From Pseudomonas putida (GTDB lineage: Bacteria; Pseudomonadota; Gammaproteobacteria; Pseudomonadales; Pseudomonadaceae), in contig NZ_MINI01000038.1 in NCBI RefSeq assembly GCF_002906855.1, positions 434,001 through 498,000 on the forward strand: 64,000 nt of DNA, given 5' to 3'. The position numbers and the translations under genes were made by a program. Positions within the stretch are counted from its first letter, which is position 1, and each line of letters begins with the position of its first letter. Of the stretch, positions 41,236-52,591 are shown piece by piece. The notes under the pieces are model-generated. The model was not told the origin of the DNA and ran no database searches. It worked only from the letters and a program-made list of their open reading frames with translations.

Positions 41236-41268
41236 AAAGCCCTGCCGGTGAGGGCAGGGCTCTTTTTA
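41236..41268. terminator. Bidirectional terminator
   Basis: AAAAAGCCCTGCCGGTGAGG and the matching GGCAGGGCTCTTTTT form a stem with A-run and T-run on its sides, between the convergent thioesterase and glycine-zipper genes. It can work on both strands. Confidence 0.9.
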
Positions 41269-41290
41269 CCCACAGGCCAGGCCTCAGGTA

Positions 41291-41767
41291 TCAGTCACGC
41301 CAGTGACGGTGCTTGCGGTGGCCATAGTGGCGGCCACGGTCGTAGTGGCGACGGTCGTCGTAGTCACGACGGTAGCGACGGTCGTCATGGCGCTCGTCTT
41401 CATCGGCCTTGTTGCCCATGTAGTTACCCAGCGCACCGCCGGCACCGCCGCCTGCGGCCGCACCGATATAGCTACCGGTTGTACCGCCCACCGAGCGACC
41501 TACCACGTTACCGCCTGCAGCGCCCAGGGCACCGCCGATGGCGGCTTCGCCACGCTGGCGCTTGTCGGCACCCAGGGCACCGCCGGCCGCACCGCCCAGA
41601 CCTGCACCAATGGCACCGCCGGTGCTACCGCCGATGGAGTTGCCCACTACGGAGCCGAGTACCCCACCCAATGCGCCGCCAATGCCAGCCTCGGTATTGC
41701 CGCCTGCCATGGCAACGCCGCTGAGCAAGCTGAAAGACAACAACAGAATCGAGGAGTACTTCTTCAT
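41291..41767 (-). CDS. Glycine-zipper surface/outer-membrane protein
   Basis: A 158-residue small exported protein. A signal peptide of about 21 residues ends in GVAMA. Residues about 23-125 are glycine-zipper repeats (IGGALGGVLGSVVGN, IGGALGAAGGNVVG and others), which pack into membranes or oligomers. The C-terminal 35 residues are rich in His, Arg, Asp and Tyr and end in HRHWRD, a possible metal- or surface-binding tail. No lipobox cysteine is seen. The closest named relatives are YMGG-like/glycine-zipper 2TM proteins; its function is unknown. Confidence 0.78.
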   Translation of the reverse strand: MKKYSSILLLSFSLLSGVAMAGGNTEAGIGGALGGVLGSVVGNSIGGSTGGAIGAGLGGAAGGALGADKRQRGEAAIGGALGAAGGNVVGRSVGGTTGSYIGAAAGGGAGGALGNYMGNKADEDERHDDRRYRRDYDDRRHYDRGRHYGHRKHRHWRD

Positions 41768-41925
41768 CAAGAGAGCCTCATAGGGATGACGTGGGCGAAT
41801 TTGAGGCTACGGAGGGCGGCTGGCAACGAAAATCCGACGAGTAACACGAGTTGTACACAATTATCTAAGTTGCTGTATTTGCTGTGAAACTTTATCGCTT
41901 TTCGCGTGTCTGAGCTATTTGTGAC

Positions 41926-41958
41926 AAAGCCCTGGACCTCGCGGTTCAGGGCTTTTTT
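41926..41958. terminator. Terminator-like hairpin after the FdhF-type gene
   Basis: AAAGCCCTG, a 12-base loop and CAGGGCTTTTTT form a stem with T-run on the plus strand and A-run that gives T on the minus strand. It lies just beyond the stop of the minus-strand molybdoenzyme gene and about 170 bases upstream of the glycine-zipper start. Confidence 0.8.
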
Positions 41959-41981
41959 CGTTCTTGCCGCGGCGTTTCTGT

Positions 41982-44327
<2,346 letters not shown>

Positions 44328-44332
44328 GACTG

Positions 44333-45163
44333 TTACGACTCCGCCGCTGGGCTGTAGACCCGCGGTGCACTGTGTTTGGGCAGATGAATAAGGTTGAGGT
44401 TGTGCTTGCGCGCCCATTGCAGGGCCAGGCCGGTAGGCGCCGAGAGGCTGACGAGGGTCTGGATGCCGGCGCGCAGCACCTTCTGGATCAGCTCCAGGCT
44501 GCAGCGGCTGGTGACGATGGCAAGGCCGCCCTGGGTGCTGACGCCTTGGCGCAGCAGGGCGCCGATCAGCTTGTCGAGGGCGTTGTGCCGGCCGATGTCT
44601 TCGCGGCCCATCAGCAATTCGCCCTGGGCGTTCATGAACAGCGCAGCGTGCACGGCACCGCAGTGCTGGCCCAGCGGGGTGAACGTATCGATGCGATCGC
44701 GCAGGCCCGCCAGCCAGTGCGCTGGCGGTAACGGCGCGCCAGGCAAGGCGGTCAGTTCCGGCAGCGCCTGTTCCAGGGCTTCCACCCCGCACAGGCCGCA
44801 ACCACTGGTGCCGGCCAGCTGGCGACGTTGGTTCTTCAGGTTCCAGAAGGCGCGGCTGGAAATCTCCAGGTCGGCATACATCGCCGAGCCACTGCCGGAG
44901 AGTTTCAGATCATAGATTTCCGAAGTGCCTTCGACGATGCCGCTGCCAACGCTGAAACCGACCGCGAAGTCTTCCAGGTCGGTGGGGCTGACCAGCATCA
45001 CTGCCTGGTTCAGGCCGTTGTAGGCAATGGCCAGCGCGACTTCTTCGGCCAGCGGCGTGCAGGCGTGTTCGCCGTCGCTGAGCTGGACGTAGTCGTAGGT
45101 GTTGCTGGCGGCAGGCAGTGCCAAGGGCATGGAGGCCGCACAGACCGGAGGTTTGCTTTGCAT
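44333..45163 (-). CDS. fdhD: Formate dehydrogenase accessory sulfurtransferase FdhD
   Basis: A 276-residue FdhD protein, which carries sulfur from the cysteine desulfurase to the molybdenum cofactor of formate dehydrogenase. The sulfur-carrying cysteines are Cys122 and Cys125 in TSGCGLCG, a variant of the usual CxxC loop. The GREDIGRHNALDKLIG, VTSRCSLELIQK and SAPTGLAL segments are typical. ATG at 45163 fits family length. It is the first gene of the operon with the molybdoenzyme, five bases ahead of it. Confidence 0.92.
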   Translation of the reverse strand: MQSKPPVCAASMPLALPAASNTYDYVQLSDGEHACTPLAEEVALAIAYNGLNQAVMLVSPTDLEDFAVGFSVGSGIVEGTSEIYDLKLSGSGSAMYADLEISSRAFWNLKNQRRQLAGTSGCGLCGVEALEQALPELTALPGAPLPPAHWLAGLRDRIDTFTPLGQHCGAVHAALFMNAQGELLMGREDIGRHNALDKLIGALLRQGVSTQGGLAIVTSRCSLELIQKVLRAGIQTLVSLSAPTGLALQWARKHNLNLIHLPKHSAPRVYSPAAES

Positions 45164-45339
45164 CGGGCGAGAGAACCGGCGGCTATTTGATAGCACCAGC
45201 CTAGGCCGACGGGCCGGGCGCGTCTAATCGCTAGGGTCTATGCCTTGATAGATCGCGTCGATTGGTCGCAGAGGGGGCGGGCAGGGCAATCCTGGCCTAG
45301 ACTCCTGGCTCCGAGGTTTACGTCAACAAGGAGCGCGTC

Positions 45340-45780
45340 ATGAGCCTGTTCAGTTTCGTGAAGGAAGCCGGCGAGAAGTTGATCGACCTGCTGACTCCCG
45401 GCAATGCCAATGCCGAAGAGCAGCTGAAGAAACACGTGGAAAGTGTCGGCCTGGGCAACCCGAACATTTCGGCCACTGTAGAGGGTGACAAGGTCATTCT
45501 CAAGGGCGAGGTGGCCAGCCAGGAAGAGAAAGAGAAGATCATTCTCGCCGCCGGCAACATCGAAGGGGTGGCCAGCGTCGACGACCAGATCACCGTGACC
45601 GGTCCGGTCGTGGCGGCGGCAAGGTTCGTCACCGTGAAAAAGGGTGACACGCTGTCAGCGATCTCTGTGGTCGTGTATGGCAATGCCGGCCAGTACAACA
45701 AGATTTTCGAGGCCAACAAGCCGATGCTCAAGCACCCGGACAAGATCTACCCGGGGCAGGTGCTGCGCATTCCTGACTGA
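45340..45780 (+). CDS. BON-LysM domain protein (Kbp/YgaU-like)
   Basis: A 146-residue protein with a BON domain at about residues 25-85 (VESVGLGNPNISATVEGDKV, then AAGNIEGVASVDDQITV) and a LysM domain at 95-145 (FVTVKKGDTLSAISVVVYG ... IYPGQVLRIPD). This is the composition of E. coli YgaU, a cytoplasmic potassium-binding protein. No signal peptide is seen, which fits that role. AAGGAG precedes the ATG. Confidence 0.88.
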   Translation: MSLFSFVKEAGEKLIDLLTPGNANAEEQLKKHVESVGLGNPNISATVEGDKVILKGEVASQEEKEKIILAAGNIEGVASVDDQITVTGPVVAAARFVTVKKGDTLSAISVVVYGNAGQYNKIFEANKPMLKHPDKIYPGQVLRIPD

Positions 45781-45795
45781 TCTCTACCGCCTGGT

Positions 45796-45891
45796 CCGGC
45801 CTCTTCGCGGGGCAAGCCCGCTCCTACAGGTAATCACCATTTCAGCGCTTGTGGATAACCTGTAGGAGCGGGCTTGCCCCGCGAAAGGGCC
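45796..45891. repeat. REP pair in inverted orientation (BIME-like)
   Basis: A REP copy at 45796-45830 and an inverted copy at 45859-45891, separated by 28 bases. The second one ends at the last base before the yrfG stop. The spacer contains TGTGGATAA at 45850-45858, a perfect match to a DnaA box, probably by chance. Confidence 0.85.
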
Positions 45892-46554
45892 CTAAAGGCC
45901 GACCAACAATTCCCGGTAATCCTCGACCGCTGCGAATTCTTCGGTATCCCTGGGCTGCGCCCGGCTATCCGGCTGGCGCACCGCCAAAAGATGCCCCACG
46001 CCAAACCGCCGCGCACTGCGCAGGATAGCCAAGGTGTCATCGATGAACAGGCTGCGCTGCGGATCAAAGCCGATATCCGCCTTCAAGGCATCCCAGAACT
46101 GCGCGTTTTCCTTCGGGTAGCCGTAATCGTGCGAACTGATCAGCCGTTCGAAATACGGCGCCAGTTCCACCCGCTCCAGCTTCAGTGACAGTGAGTCGCG
46201 ATGGGCATTGGTGATCATCACCACGCGCTTGCCCGCCTTGCGGATGGCTGCGAGAAAGGTATCGGCATCGGGCCGTAGGGCGATCAGGTCGGCGATCTCG
46301 CGCTTGAGCTCGCGAATCGGCAGTTTCAGCTCGCTGCTCCAGAAGTCCAGGCAGTACCAGTTGAGGGTGCCGGCGTTGCGCTCGAACAGCGGCTGCAGCT
46401 CCATTTCTGCCGTGGCCCGGCTGACACCATGCAGCTCGGCGTAGCGCTGGGGCAGGTGGTCGAGCCAGAAGCGGTTGTCGTAGTGCAGGTCGAGCAGGGT
46501 GCCGTCCATGTCCAGCAGGACGGTGTCGATGGCAGACCAGGGAAGAACAGGCAT
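45892..46554 (-). CDS. yrfG: GMP/IMP nucleotidase (HAD family)
   Basis: A 220-residue HAD-superfamily hydrolase of the YrfG type, dephosphorylating purine nucleoside monophosphates. Motif I with the nucleophile is LLDMDGTLLDL (Asp15); motif II is in VVMITNAHRDSL, and motif IV is the FIDDTLAILRSA segment. The WLDHLPQRYAELHGVSR cap start fits YrfG. It is divergent from nudE with a 64-base gap, as in many relatives. Confidence 0.88.
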   Translation of the reverse strand: MPVLPWSAIDTVLLDMDGTLLDLHYDNRFWLDHLPQRYAELHGVSRATAEMELQPLFERNAGTLNWYCLDFWSSELKLPIRELKREIADLIALRPDADTFLAAIRKAGKRVVMITNAHRDSLSLKLERVELAPYFERLISSHDYGYPKENAQFWDALKADIGFDPQRSLFIDDTLAILRSARRFGVGHLLAVRQPDSRAQPRDTEEFAAVEDYRELLVGL

Positions 46555-46618
46555 GGGAAATTCTCGATCAGTCGGCTAGCCACGGTATAGTAACCCGTTC
46601 ACGCCAAGGAGCTGCCCC

Positions 46619-47185
46619 ATGCGCCAGAAACCCACCGTCCTCAGTCGCGAGATCGTCGCCAGCAGCCGCCTGTTCCGTGTCGAGGCCGTGCAGTTGCGCT
46701 TCAGCAATGGCAGCGAGCGTACCTATGAGCGCCTGGTCGGCCGCGGCAACGGCTATGGCGCGGTGATGATCGTGGCAATGCTCGATGCCGAGCACGCGGT
46801 GCTGGTGGAGGAATACTGCGGCGGCACCGACGAATACGAGCTGTCATTGCCTAAAGGCCTGATCGAGCCGGGTGAGGACGTGCTGGCCGCCGCCGACCGC
46901 GAGCTCAAGGAAGAAGCCGGCTTTGGCGCTCGCCAGCTGGAACACCTGACCGAGCTGTCGCTGTCGCCTGGCTACATGAGCCAGAAGATCCAGGTGGTGC
47001 TGGCCAGCGACCTCTACGAGGAGCGCCTGGAGGGCGACGAGCCGGAGCCGATGCGGGTCGACAAGGTCAACCTGCGCGAGCTTTCGGCCCTGGCCATGCA
47101 CCCGCAGTTCACTGAAGGGCGGGCGCTGGCGGCGCTGTACCTGGCCCGTGACCTGTTGATCCAGCGGGGGCTGCTCGAAGCATGA
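46619..47185 (+). CDS. nudE: ADP compounds hydrolase NudE (Nudix)
   Basis: A 188-residue Nudix hydrolase that acts on ADP-ribose, NADH and Ap3A. The Nudix box lies at residues 80-102 (GLIEPGEDVLAAADRELKEE, then AGF), matching GX5EX7REUXEEXGU. AAGGAG stands upstream of the ATG. The gene overlaps the start of cysQ by four bases and forms an operon with it. Confidence 0.92.
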   Translation: MRQKPTVLSREIVASSRLFRVEAVQLRFSNGSERTYERLVGRGNGYGAVMIVAMLDAEHAVLVEEYCGGTDEYELSLPKGLIEPGEDVLAAADRELKEEAGFGARQLEHLTELSLSPGYMSQKIQVVLASDLYEERLEGDEPEPMRVDKVNLRELSALAMHPQFTEGRALAALYLARDLLIQRGLLEA

Positions 47186-48000
47186 ACGACCTGCAACTGA
47201 TGCGCGAAGTGGTCAAGCTTGCCCAATTGGCAGGCGAAGCCATCCTGCCGTTCTGGCGCGCCGACGTGGCGGTGACCAACAAGGCCGACGATTCGCCGGT
47301 GACGGCCGCTGACCTGGCGGCGCATCGGGTCATTGCCGATGGCCTGCTGGCGCTGGCGCCGCAGATCCCGGTGCTCTCCGAAGAGGACTGCAATATCCCG
47401 CTGGCCGAGCGCCAGGGCTGGAGTCGCTGGTGGTTGGTTGACCCGCTCGACGGCACCAAGGAGTTCATTGCCGGCAGTGAGGAATTCACCGTCAACATCG
47501 CGCTGGTCGAGAATGGCGAGGTGGTGTTCGGCGTGGTATCGATGCCGACCAACGGGCGCTGCTATTTCGGTGGCCGCAGCTTCGGCGCCTGGCGCACTGA
47601 AGGGGCTGCTGAGGCCCTGCCTGTCCAGGTGCGCAATGCGCCGCCCGTCGGTGGTCGTTTCACCGTGGTGGCAAGCCGTCGCCATTCCAGCCCGCAGCAA
47701 GAGGCGCTGCTGGCTGGCCTGAGTGCTGCGGTGGGTGAGCTGGAATTGGCAAATATCGGCAGCTCGCTGAAATTCTGCCTGCTGGCCGAAGGCAGCGCCG
47801 ACTGCTACCCGCGCCTGGCGCCGACTTCACAATGGGACACGGCGGCGGCGCAGGGTGTCTTGGAGGGTGCCGGTGGCGAGGTGATCGAAGTGGATGGCCA
47901 GCCTTTCCGCTACCCGGCGCGTGACTCGCTGCTCAATCCGTTCTTCCTGGCGTTGCCTGCCAAGGCTGCCTGGCGCCAGGCCTTCCTTGACCTGGTCTGA
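47182..48000 (+). CDS. cysQ: 3'(2'),5'-bisphosphate nucleotidase CysQ
   Basis: A 272-residue inositol-monophosphatase-fold enzyme that removes 3'-phosphoadenosine phosphate, a by-product of sulfate assimilation. Metal-binding motifs are visible: EED near residue 67-69, WWLVDPLDGTKEFI at 83-96, and WDTAAAQG near 213. It starts inside the nudE stop (ATGA). It links this region to sulfur metabolism again. Confidence 0.92.
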   Translation: MNDLQLMREVVKLAQLAGEAILPFWRADVAVTNKADDSPVTAADLAAHRVIADGLLALAPQIPVLSEEDCNIPLAERQGWSRWWLVDPLDGTKEFIAGSEEFTVNIALVENGEVVFGVVSMPTNGRCYFGGRSFGAWRTEGAAEALPVQVRNAPPVGGRFTVVASRRHSSPQQEALLAGLSAAVGELELANIGSSLKFCLLAEGSADCYPRLAPTSQWDTAAAQGVLEGAGGEVIEVDGQPFRYPARDSLLNPFFLALPAKAAWRQAFLDLV

Positions 48001-48019
48001 AGCTCGCGCGACAGCCTTG

Positions 48020-48475
48020 TCAGCGATGTAGCACGTACTGCCCGCTGAAGGTGACGGCGGGCTCATCACTGCCGGCGTTGCTGACGCTGGTTGCCAATGT
48101 CAGCCGCGCCCGGCCACGGCGCTGGTACATCGTCAGGAACCGCTCCCAGGTCTTTTCGTCCGGCGCCGTGCAACGCGCTACCGCCGCGCCGGTCACCGGC
48201 AGCGGGTAGTTGATCAGGCCTTCCTGGATGACGATATGCCCGTCATCGATGCCCAGTTCGCGCAGGCGCAGGTGCAGCCAGCCCCATCCCACCAGCACCG
48301 CAGCACAGTACAGGCTGCCGCCGAACATGGTGCTCTTGTGGTTGACGTTGGCGGCCAGCGGCAGTTGCAGGCGCAGGGTATGGGCTTGCCAATCGATGAC
48401 TTCCAGGCCCATTTCACGGGTTAGCGGAATGTCGCCGTGCAGCACGGACTGCAGGTATTGGCTATCGGAACTCAT
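48020..48475 (-). CDS. YiiD C-terminal-type hotdog thioesterase
   Basis: A 151-residue hotdog-fold protein similar to the C-terminal thioesterase domain of YiiD. The start (EMGLEVIDWQAHTLRLQLPL) and the central NHKSTMFGGSLYCAAVLVGWGW segment match that family. Its ATG overlaps the stop of the response-regulator gene by four bases, so it is the last gene of a coupled operon. Role unknown. Confidence 0.82.
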   Translation of the reverse strand: MSSDSQYLQSVLHGDIPLTREMGLEVIDWQAHTLRLQLPLAANVNHKSTMFGGSLYCAAVLVGWGWLHLRLRELGIDDGHIVIQEGLINYPLPVTGAAVARCTAPDEKTWERFLTMYQRRGRARLTLATSVSNAGSDEPAVTFSGQYVLHR

Positions 48476-49881
48476 GGGCGGTTTTCCTCGTGGTCGTCGC
48501 TGCCGCTGCTACCGCCTTCGAAATGCAGGCCGTGCTTGCGCAGCTTGTCGTGCAGGGTCTTGCGCGGGATGCCGAGGGCTTCGGCGAGGCTGCGCATGGA
48601 GCCATGGGGCTGGGCCAGTTCGGCGGCGATCAGGGAGCGCTCGAACTGCTCGACCTGTTCGCTGAGATTGCCCGGCAGTATCGGCGTAGCGCTGGGGGCA
48701 GGCGCCGGTGCCTGACCATCGAGGGCCAGCTCCAGGCCCAGGGCAAAGCGTTCGGCAGCGTTCTGCAGTTCGCGCACGTTGCCCGGCCAGTCATGGCGCA
48801 ACAGCATGGCCCGCTGGGCCGGTTGCAGGCTGTGAGGTGGCAGGCCATGGCGCTGGCTGGCGGCATCGGCGAAGTGCTGGAACAGCACCAGGATGTCGTC
48901 ACCACGTTCGCGCAAAGGTGGAATGCGCAGCGGCGCCACGTTCAGGCGGTAGTAGAGGTCGGCACGAAAGCGGCCCTGGTCGGCAGAGGTGCGCAAGTCT
49001 TCCTTGGTGGCGGCGATGATGCGGATATCCAGCGGGATCAGCTGGTTGCCACCGAGGCGCTCGACCACTCGCTCCTGTAACAGGCGCAGCAGCTTTACCT
49101 GCACGTCCAGGCTCATGCTCTCGATTTCGTCGAGGAACAGCGTTCCGCCGTTGGCGAACTCGAACTTGCCGATGCGCCGCTTCTGCGCACCGGTGAAAGC
49201 GCCTGGCTCGTGGCCGAACAGCTCGCTTTCGACCACCGACTCGGCCAGCGCACCGGCATTGATGGCCACGAACGGGCCGTCGCGGCGGCTGGACAGGTCG
49301 TGCAGGGCACGAGCGACCACCTCTTTGCCGGCGCCGGTTTCACCGAGGATCAGGACATCGGCACGGGTGCCTGCCAGGGCGCCGATCTGCTCACGCAGGC
49401 GCTGCATCGACGGTGAGTGGCCGACCAGCCGGGTGGCCAGTTGCTGACGGTCGCTCAGGGCCAGGCGCAGGCTGCGGTTGTCCAGCACCAGGCGGCGCAG
49501 GGCCAGGGCGCGGCGCACGCTATCGAGCAGGGCGTCGCTGGCGAAGGGCTTTTCCAGGAAGTCGTAGGCGCCCGCGCGCATGGCCTGAACTGCCAGCGGC
49601 ACATCGCCGTGGCCGGTAATCAGCAGCACCGGCAGTTCGCTGTCGCGGCCGTGCAACTGCTCCAGCAATTGCAGGCCGTCGATGCCAGGCATGCGGATAT
49701 CGCTGACCACCACGCCCGGCCAGTCGGGCTCGATGCGCTCGGCCAGGCCTTGGGCGTCAGCCAGGGCAACGACCTTGAGCCCGGCCAGGTCGAGGGTCTG
49801 GCTCAGGGCCTGGCGCAGGTGGGGGTCGTCGTCGACCAGGATCACCTGGGCCTGGCTGTCGATGTAAGGCTCGGTCGTCAT
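48472..49881 (-). CDS. Sigma-54-dependent response regulator (DctD type)
   Basis: A 469-residue NtrC/DctD-type regulator. The receiver covers residues about 10-125 with phospho-acceptor Asp61 (VVSDIRMPGIDG) and Lys in FLEKPF. The AAA+ domain covers about 150-375 with Walker A GETGAGKE and the sigma-54-contacting GAFTGA motif, both intact. A Fis-type helix-turn-helix ends the chain (SLAEALGIPRKTLHDKL). It overlaps the kinase gene by four bases. No transporter for C4-dicarboxylates lies near, so its target is unknown. Confidence 0.92.
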   Translation of the reverse strand: MTTEPYIDSQAQVILVDDDPHLRQALSQTLDLAGLKVVALADAQGLAERIEPDWPGVVVSDIRMPGIDGLQLLEQLHGRDSELPVLLITGHGDVPLAVQAMRAGAYDFLEKPFASDALLDSVRRALALRRLVLDNRSLRLALSDRQQLATRLVGHSPSMQRLREQIGALAGTRADVLILGETGAGKEVVARALHDLSSRRDGPFVAINAGALAESVVESELFGHEPGAFTGAQKRRIGKFEFANGGTLFLDEIESMSLDVQVKLLRLLQERVVERLGGNQLIPLDIRIIAATKEDLRTSADQGRFRADLYYRLNVAPLRIPPLRERGDDILVLFQHFADAASQRHGLPPHSLQPAQRAMLLRHDWPGNVRELQNAAERFALGLELALDGQAPAPAPSATPILPGNLSEQVEQFERSLIAAELAQPHGSMRSLAEALGIPRKTLHDKLRKHGLHFEGGSSGSDDHEENRP

Positions 49882-51692
49882 GCCGAGGAGTCCTCCGAAG
49901 TGGGCAAGGTAGCGCCGGGTGCAGCCTCGCGCAGTTGCAGGGTGAGCAGGGCGCCACCTTCAGGGTGGTTGGCCAGCAGCAATTCACCGCCCAGCGTGCG
50001 CATCAGGCTTTCGCAGATGGCCAGGCCCAGGCCCAGGCCCTGGGTGCGGGTCTTGGTGGTGAAGAACGGCTCTTTGGCGTGCTCCAGAGCCTGGCGGCTG
50101 AAGCCCGGGCCATTGTCGCGAATGTACAGGTAGACGTAATCATCGTGCTTTTCGGCACTCAGCCACAGGCGCCGCGGGTTGGCCTTTTCCGTCAGGGCGT
50201 CGAGGGCGTTGGCCAGCAGGTTGCCGAGCACCTGGCGCAGGCGGGTTTCGCCGGCCTGCACCCACAGGGTGGCCTCGGGCAGGTCGCGGATCAGCTCCAC
50301 GGCCATCGCCCGACGGCGCTTGGCCAACAGGGCCAGGGCATCATCCAGTGCCGGTTGCAGGGCCACGCTTTCCGGGGCGTGGCGGTCGCGACGGGCAAAG
50401 GCGCGCAGGTGGGCGATGATCGAGGCCATGCGCCCGGTCAGTTCGCCAATCAGCTTGAGATTGCCGCGGGCGTCCTCGGTGCGCTGGTGGTCGAGCAGGA
50501 TTTCGGCGTTCTCGGCGTAGCTGCGGATCGCCGCCAGGGGTTGGTTGAGCTCGTGGCTGATGCTCGCTGACATGGTGCCGAGCACCGACAGCTTGCCGGC
50601 CTGGACCAGTTCATCCTGGGCGCGCACCAGCTCCTGCTGGGCGTTCTCGCGTTCCAGCACGGCGCTTTTCAGCCGGGCGTTAAGGCCTTCGAGGGCGGCG
50701 GTACGCTCGGCCACGCGGGTTTCCAGCTCTTGACGGCCACGGGCCTCGAAGTCGATGCGGTCGATGTAGTGGCGGCGCCGCTGCATCACCAGGCCGGCGA
50801 ACAGCATCAGCACCAGCAGCGCGCCGGCGCCGATAGCCATCACCGTCTGCACCGAGCGATCGACCAACAGGCGCGGGGCGAGGATGCTCACCTGCCAGCC
50901 GGTTTCCTTGATGTCGCGGGTCTGGGTGAGCCAGGCGTCCTGGTTCAGCACCAGCGGTTGCGGGGCCTGGGTCGGGTAGGGCTGGATGGCGACGATTGCC
51001 TGGCGCTCGGCGTCAGTCAGCTCGCGGGTGGCGCGAAAACGCCACTCGGGGCGCGAGGTGAGGATCACCACGCCGTTGTGGTCGGTCAGCAGCAGTTGCT
51101 CGGGGGTACGGCCCCAGAGGGTTTCGGTGTGGTCCAGGTCGACCTTGACCACCAGCACGCCAACGATGCGCTCGCGGTCGCGCACGGCGGCAGCGAAGAA
51201 GTAGCCGCGTTTGGCCGAGGTGGTGCCCTGGCCGAAGAAACGACCCAGGCGGCCGGCCATGGCTTCGATGAAATACGGGCGGAAAGAGAAGTTGCGGCCT
51301 ACGAAGCTGTCCTGCTTGTCCCAGTTGGAGGCAGCCAGGGTGTTGCCGCTGACGTCCATCAGGTACATCACCTCGGCGCCGGTCTGCTGGACGATGTCCT
51401 TGAGCAGGCGGTTGGCGTTGGTGACTGCTTCGAGGCGGAACGGGTCGGCCAGCACGCCGCGCAGCGCAGGTAGATCGCCGAGGATCTGCGGCAGGGTTTC
51501 GTAGCGGTGCAGGGTGCCGAGCAGGTTGGCGACGTACAGGTCGAGGGTCTGGCGGTTCTGCGAGGCCAGTTCGTCCTGGTAGTAGCGCTCGGCCAGATGG
51601 TGCAGTGGCCACAGCAGTGGCGCCAGGCACAGGGCCAGCAGGGCCAGGCTGCGCCAGCGGGGACGGCGAGGGGAGGTGGGTTTTGCAATCAT
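49878..51692 (-). CDS. DctB-type sensor histidine kinase
   Basis: A 604-residue membrane kinase. TM1 is near residues 15-32, followed by a large periplasmic double-PAS-like (dCache) sensor up to about 290, TM2 at about 295-315, then a coiled coil and a kinase core. The phospho-acceptor is His380 in SISHELNQPLAAIRSYAENAE; the ATPase part shows NLLANALDAL and DNGPGF. I chose ATG at 51692; the frame upstream to 51785 overlaps rfbD and is not real. Architecture is that of DctB, but the ligand is unknown because no dct transport gene is adjacent. Confidence 0.9.
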   Translation of the reverse strand: MIAKPTSPRRPRWRSLALLALCLAPLLWPLHHLAERYYQDELASQNRQTLDLYVANLLGTLHRYETLPQILGDLPALRGVLADPFRLEAVTNANRLLKDIVQQTGAEVMYLMDVSGNTLAASNWDKQDSFVGRNFSFRPYFIEAMAGRLGRFFGQGTTSAKRGYFFAAAVRDRERIVGVLVVKVDLDHTETLWGRTPEQLLLTDHNGVVILTSRPEWRFRATRELTDAERQAIVAIQPYPTQAPQPLVLNQDAWLTQTRDIKETGWQVSILAPRLLVDRSVQTVMAIGAGALLVLMLFAGLVMQRRRHYIDRIDFEARGRQELETRVAERTAALEGLNARLKSAVLERENAQQELVRAQDELVQAGKLSVLGTMSASISHELNQPLAAIRSYAENAEILLDHQRTEDARGNLKLIGELTGRMASIIAHLRAFARRDRHAPESVALQPALDDALALLAKRRRAMAVELIRDLPEATLWVQAGETRLRQVLGNLLANALDALTEKANPRRLWLSAEKHDDYVYLYIRDNGPGFSRQALEHAKEPFFTTKTRTQGLGLGLAICESLMRTLGGELLLANHPEGGALLTLQLREAAPGATLPTSEDSSA

Positions 51693-51730
51693 CGCGTAAG
51701 TGCGCCAGACGGGTCTGGCGCAATTATGCG

Positions 51731-52591
51731 CTACTTGAGGCAGTCGATCAGCGCTTGCTGCCAGTGCGGCAGGTGTACGTCCCACTCACGGGCCAGGCGC
51801 GAGCAGTCCAGGCGTGAGTTGGCCGGGCGACGCGCCGGGGTCGGGTACTCGCTGGAAGGGATCGGCAGCAGCTCGGCGCAAGGCAGGCCGCGCGCCTTGA
51901 GGTGTTCGCCGATGGCCTGGGCGAAGCCAAACCAGGAGGTATCGCCCTGGGCGGTCAGGTGATAGGTGCCCCAGGCGCCGCGCTGCCCGGCTTGCCAGCG
52001 CTCGATGAGTTCCCGGGTGGCGGCGGCAATGGTCGTGGCCCAGGTGGGGGCGCCGATCTGGTCGTTGACCACGCGCAGCTGCGGTTTTTCCTGCAGCAGG
52101 CGTTGCATGGTCAGCAGGAAATTGCGCCCGTACAGCGAGTACACCCAGCTGGTGCGCAGAATCAGGTGCTCACCATCCACTGCGGCGATGGCTTGCTCCC
52201 CGGCCAGTTTGCTGCGGCCGTAGACACCCAGCGGGTTGGGACGGTCGGCTTCGGTATAGGGCAAGGCCTTTTCGCCATCGAAGACATAGTCGGTGGAGTA
52301 GTGGATCAGCGGCGCACCCAGGCGCACCGCCTCTTCGGCCAGCACTCGCGGGCCTTCTGCGTTGATCGCGAAGGCCAGGTCCGGTTCGGTTTCGGCCTGG
52401 TCCACTGCGGTATGGGCGGCGGCGTTGATGATCAGTTGCGGGGCCAGGCGCCGCAATGGCTCGCGCAGCGCCTCGGGGCTGGCCATGTTCAGTTGGTCAC
52501 GGCCCAGCAGATGCACGTCGCCAAGCCCGTTCAACTGGGCCAGCAGTGCCTGAGCGACCTGGCCATGGTGGCCACAGACGAGAATCTTCAT
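51731..52591 (-). CDS. rfbD: dTDP-4-dehydrorhamnose reductase
   Basis: A 286-residue short-chain-dehydrogenase-fold enzyme, last step of dTDP-L-rhamnose synthesis. The nucleotide-binding start is MKILVCGHHGQVAQAL, with INAAAHTAVDQAE, the catalytic STDYVFDG and YGRSKLAGE segments clear. It overlaps rfbC by four bases and stands 38 bases before the sensor kinase gene. The companions rfbA and rfbB are not in the window and must lie elsewhere if the pathway is complete. Confidence 0.9.
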   Translation of the reverse strand: MKILVCGHHGQVAQALLAQLNGLGDVHLLGRDQLNMASPEALREPLRRLAPQLIINAAAHTAVDQAETEPDLAFAINAEGPRVLAEEAVRLGAPLIHYSTDYVFDGEKALPYTEADRPNPLGVYGRSKLAGEQAIAAVDGEHLILRTSWVYSLYGRNFLLTMQRLLQEKPQLRVVNDQIGAPTWATTIAAATRELIERWQAGQRGAWGTYHLTAQGDTSWFGFAQAIGEHLKARGLPCAELLPIPSSEYPTPARRPANSRLDCSRLAREWDVHLPHWQQALIDCLK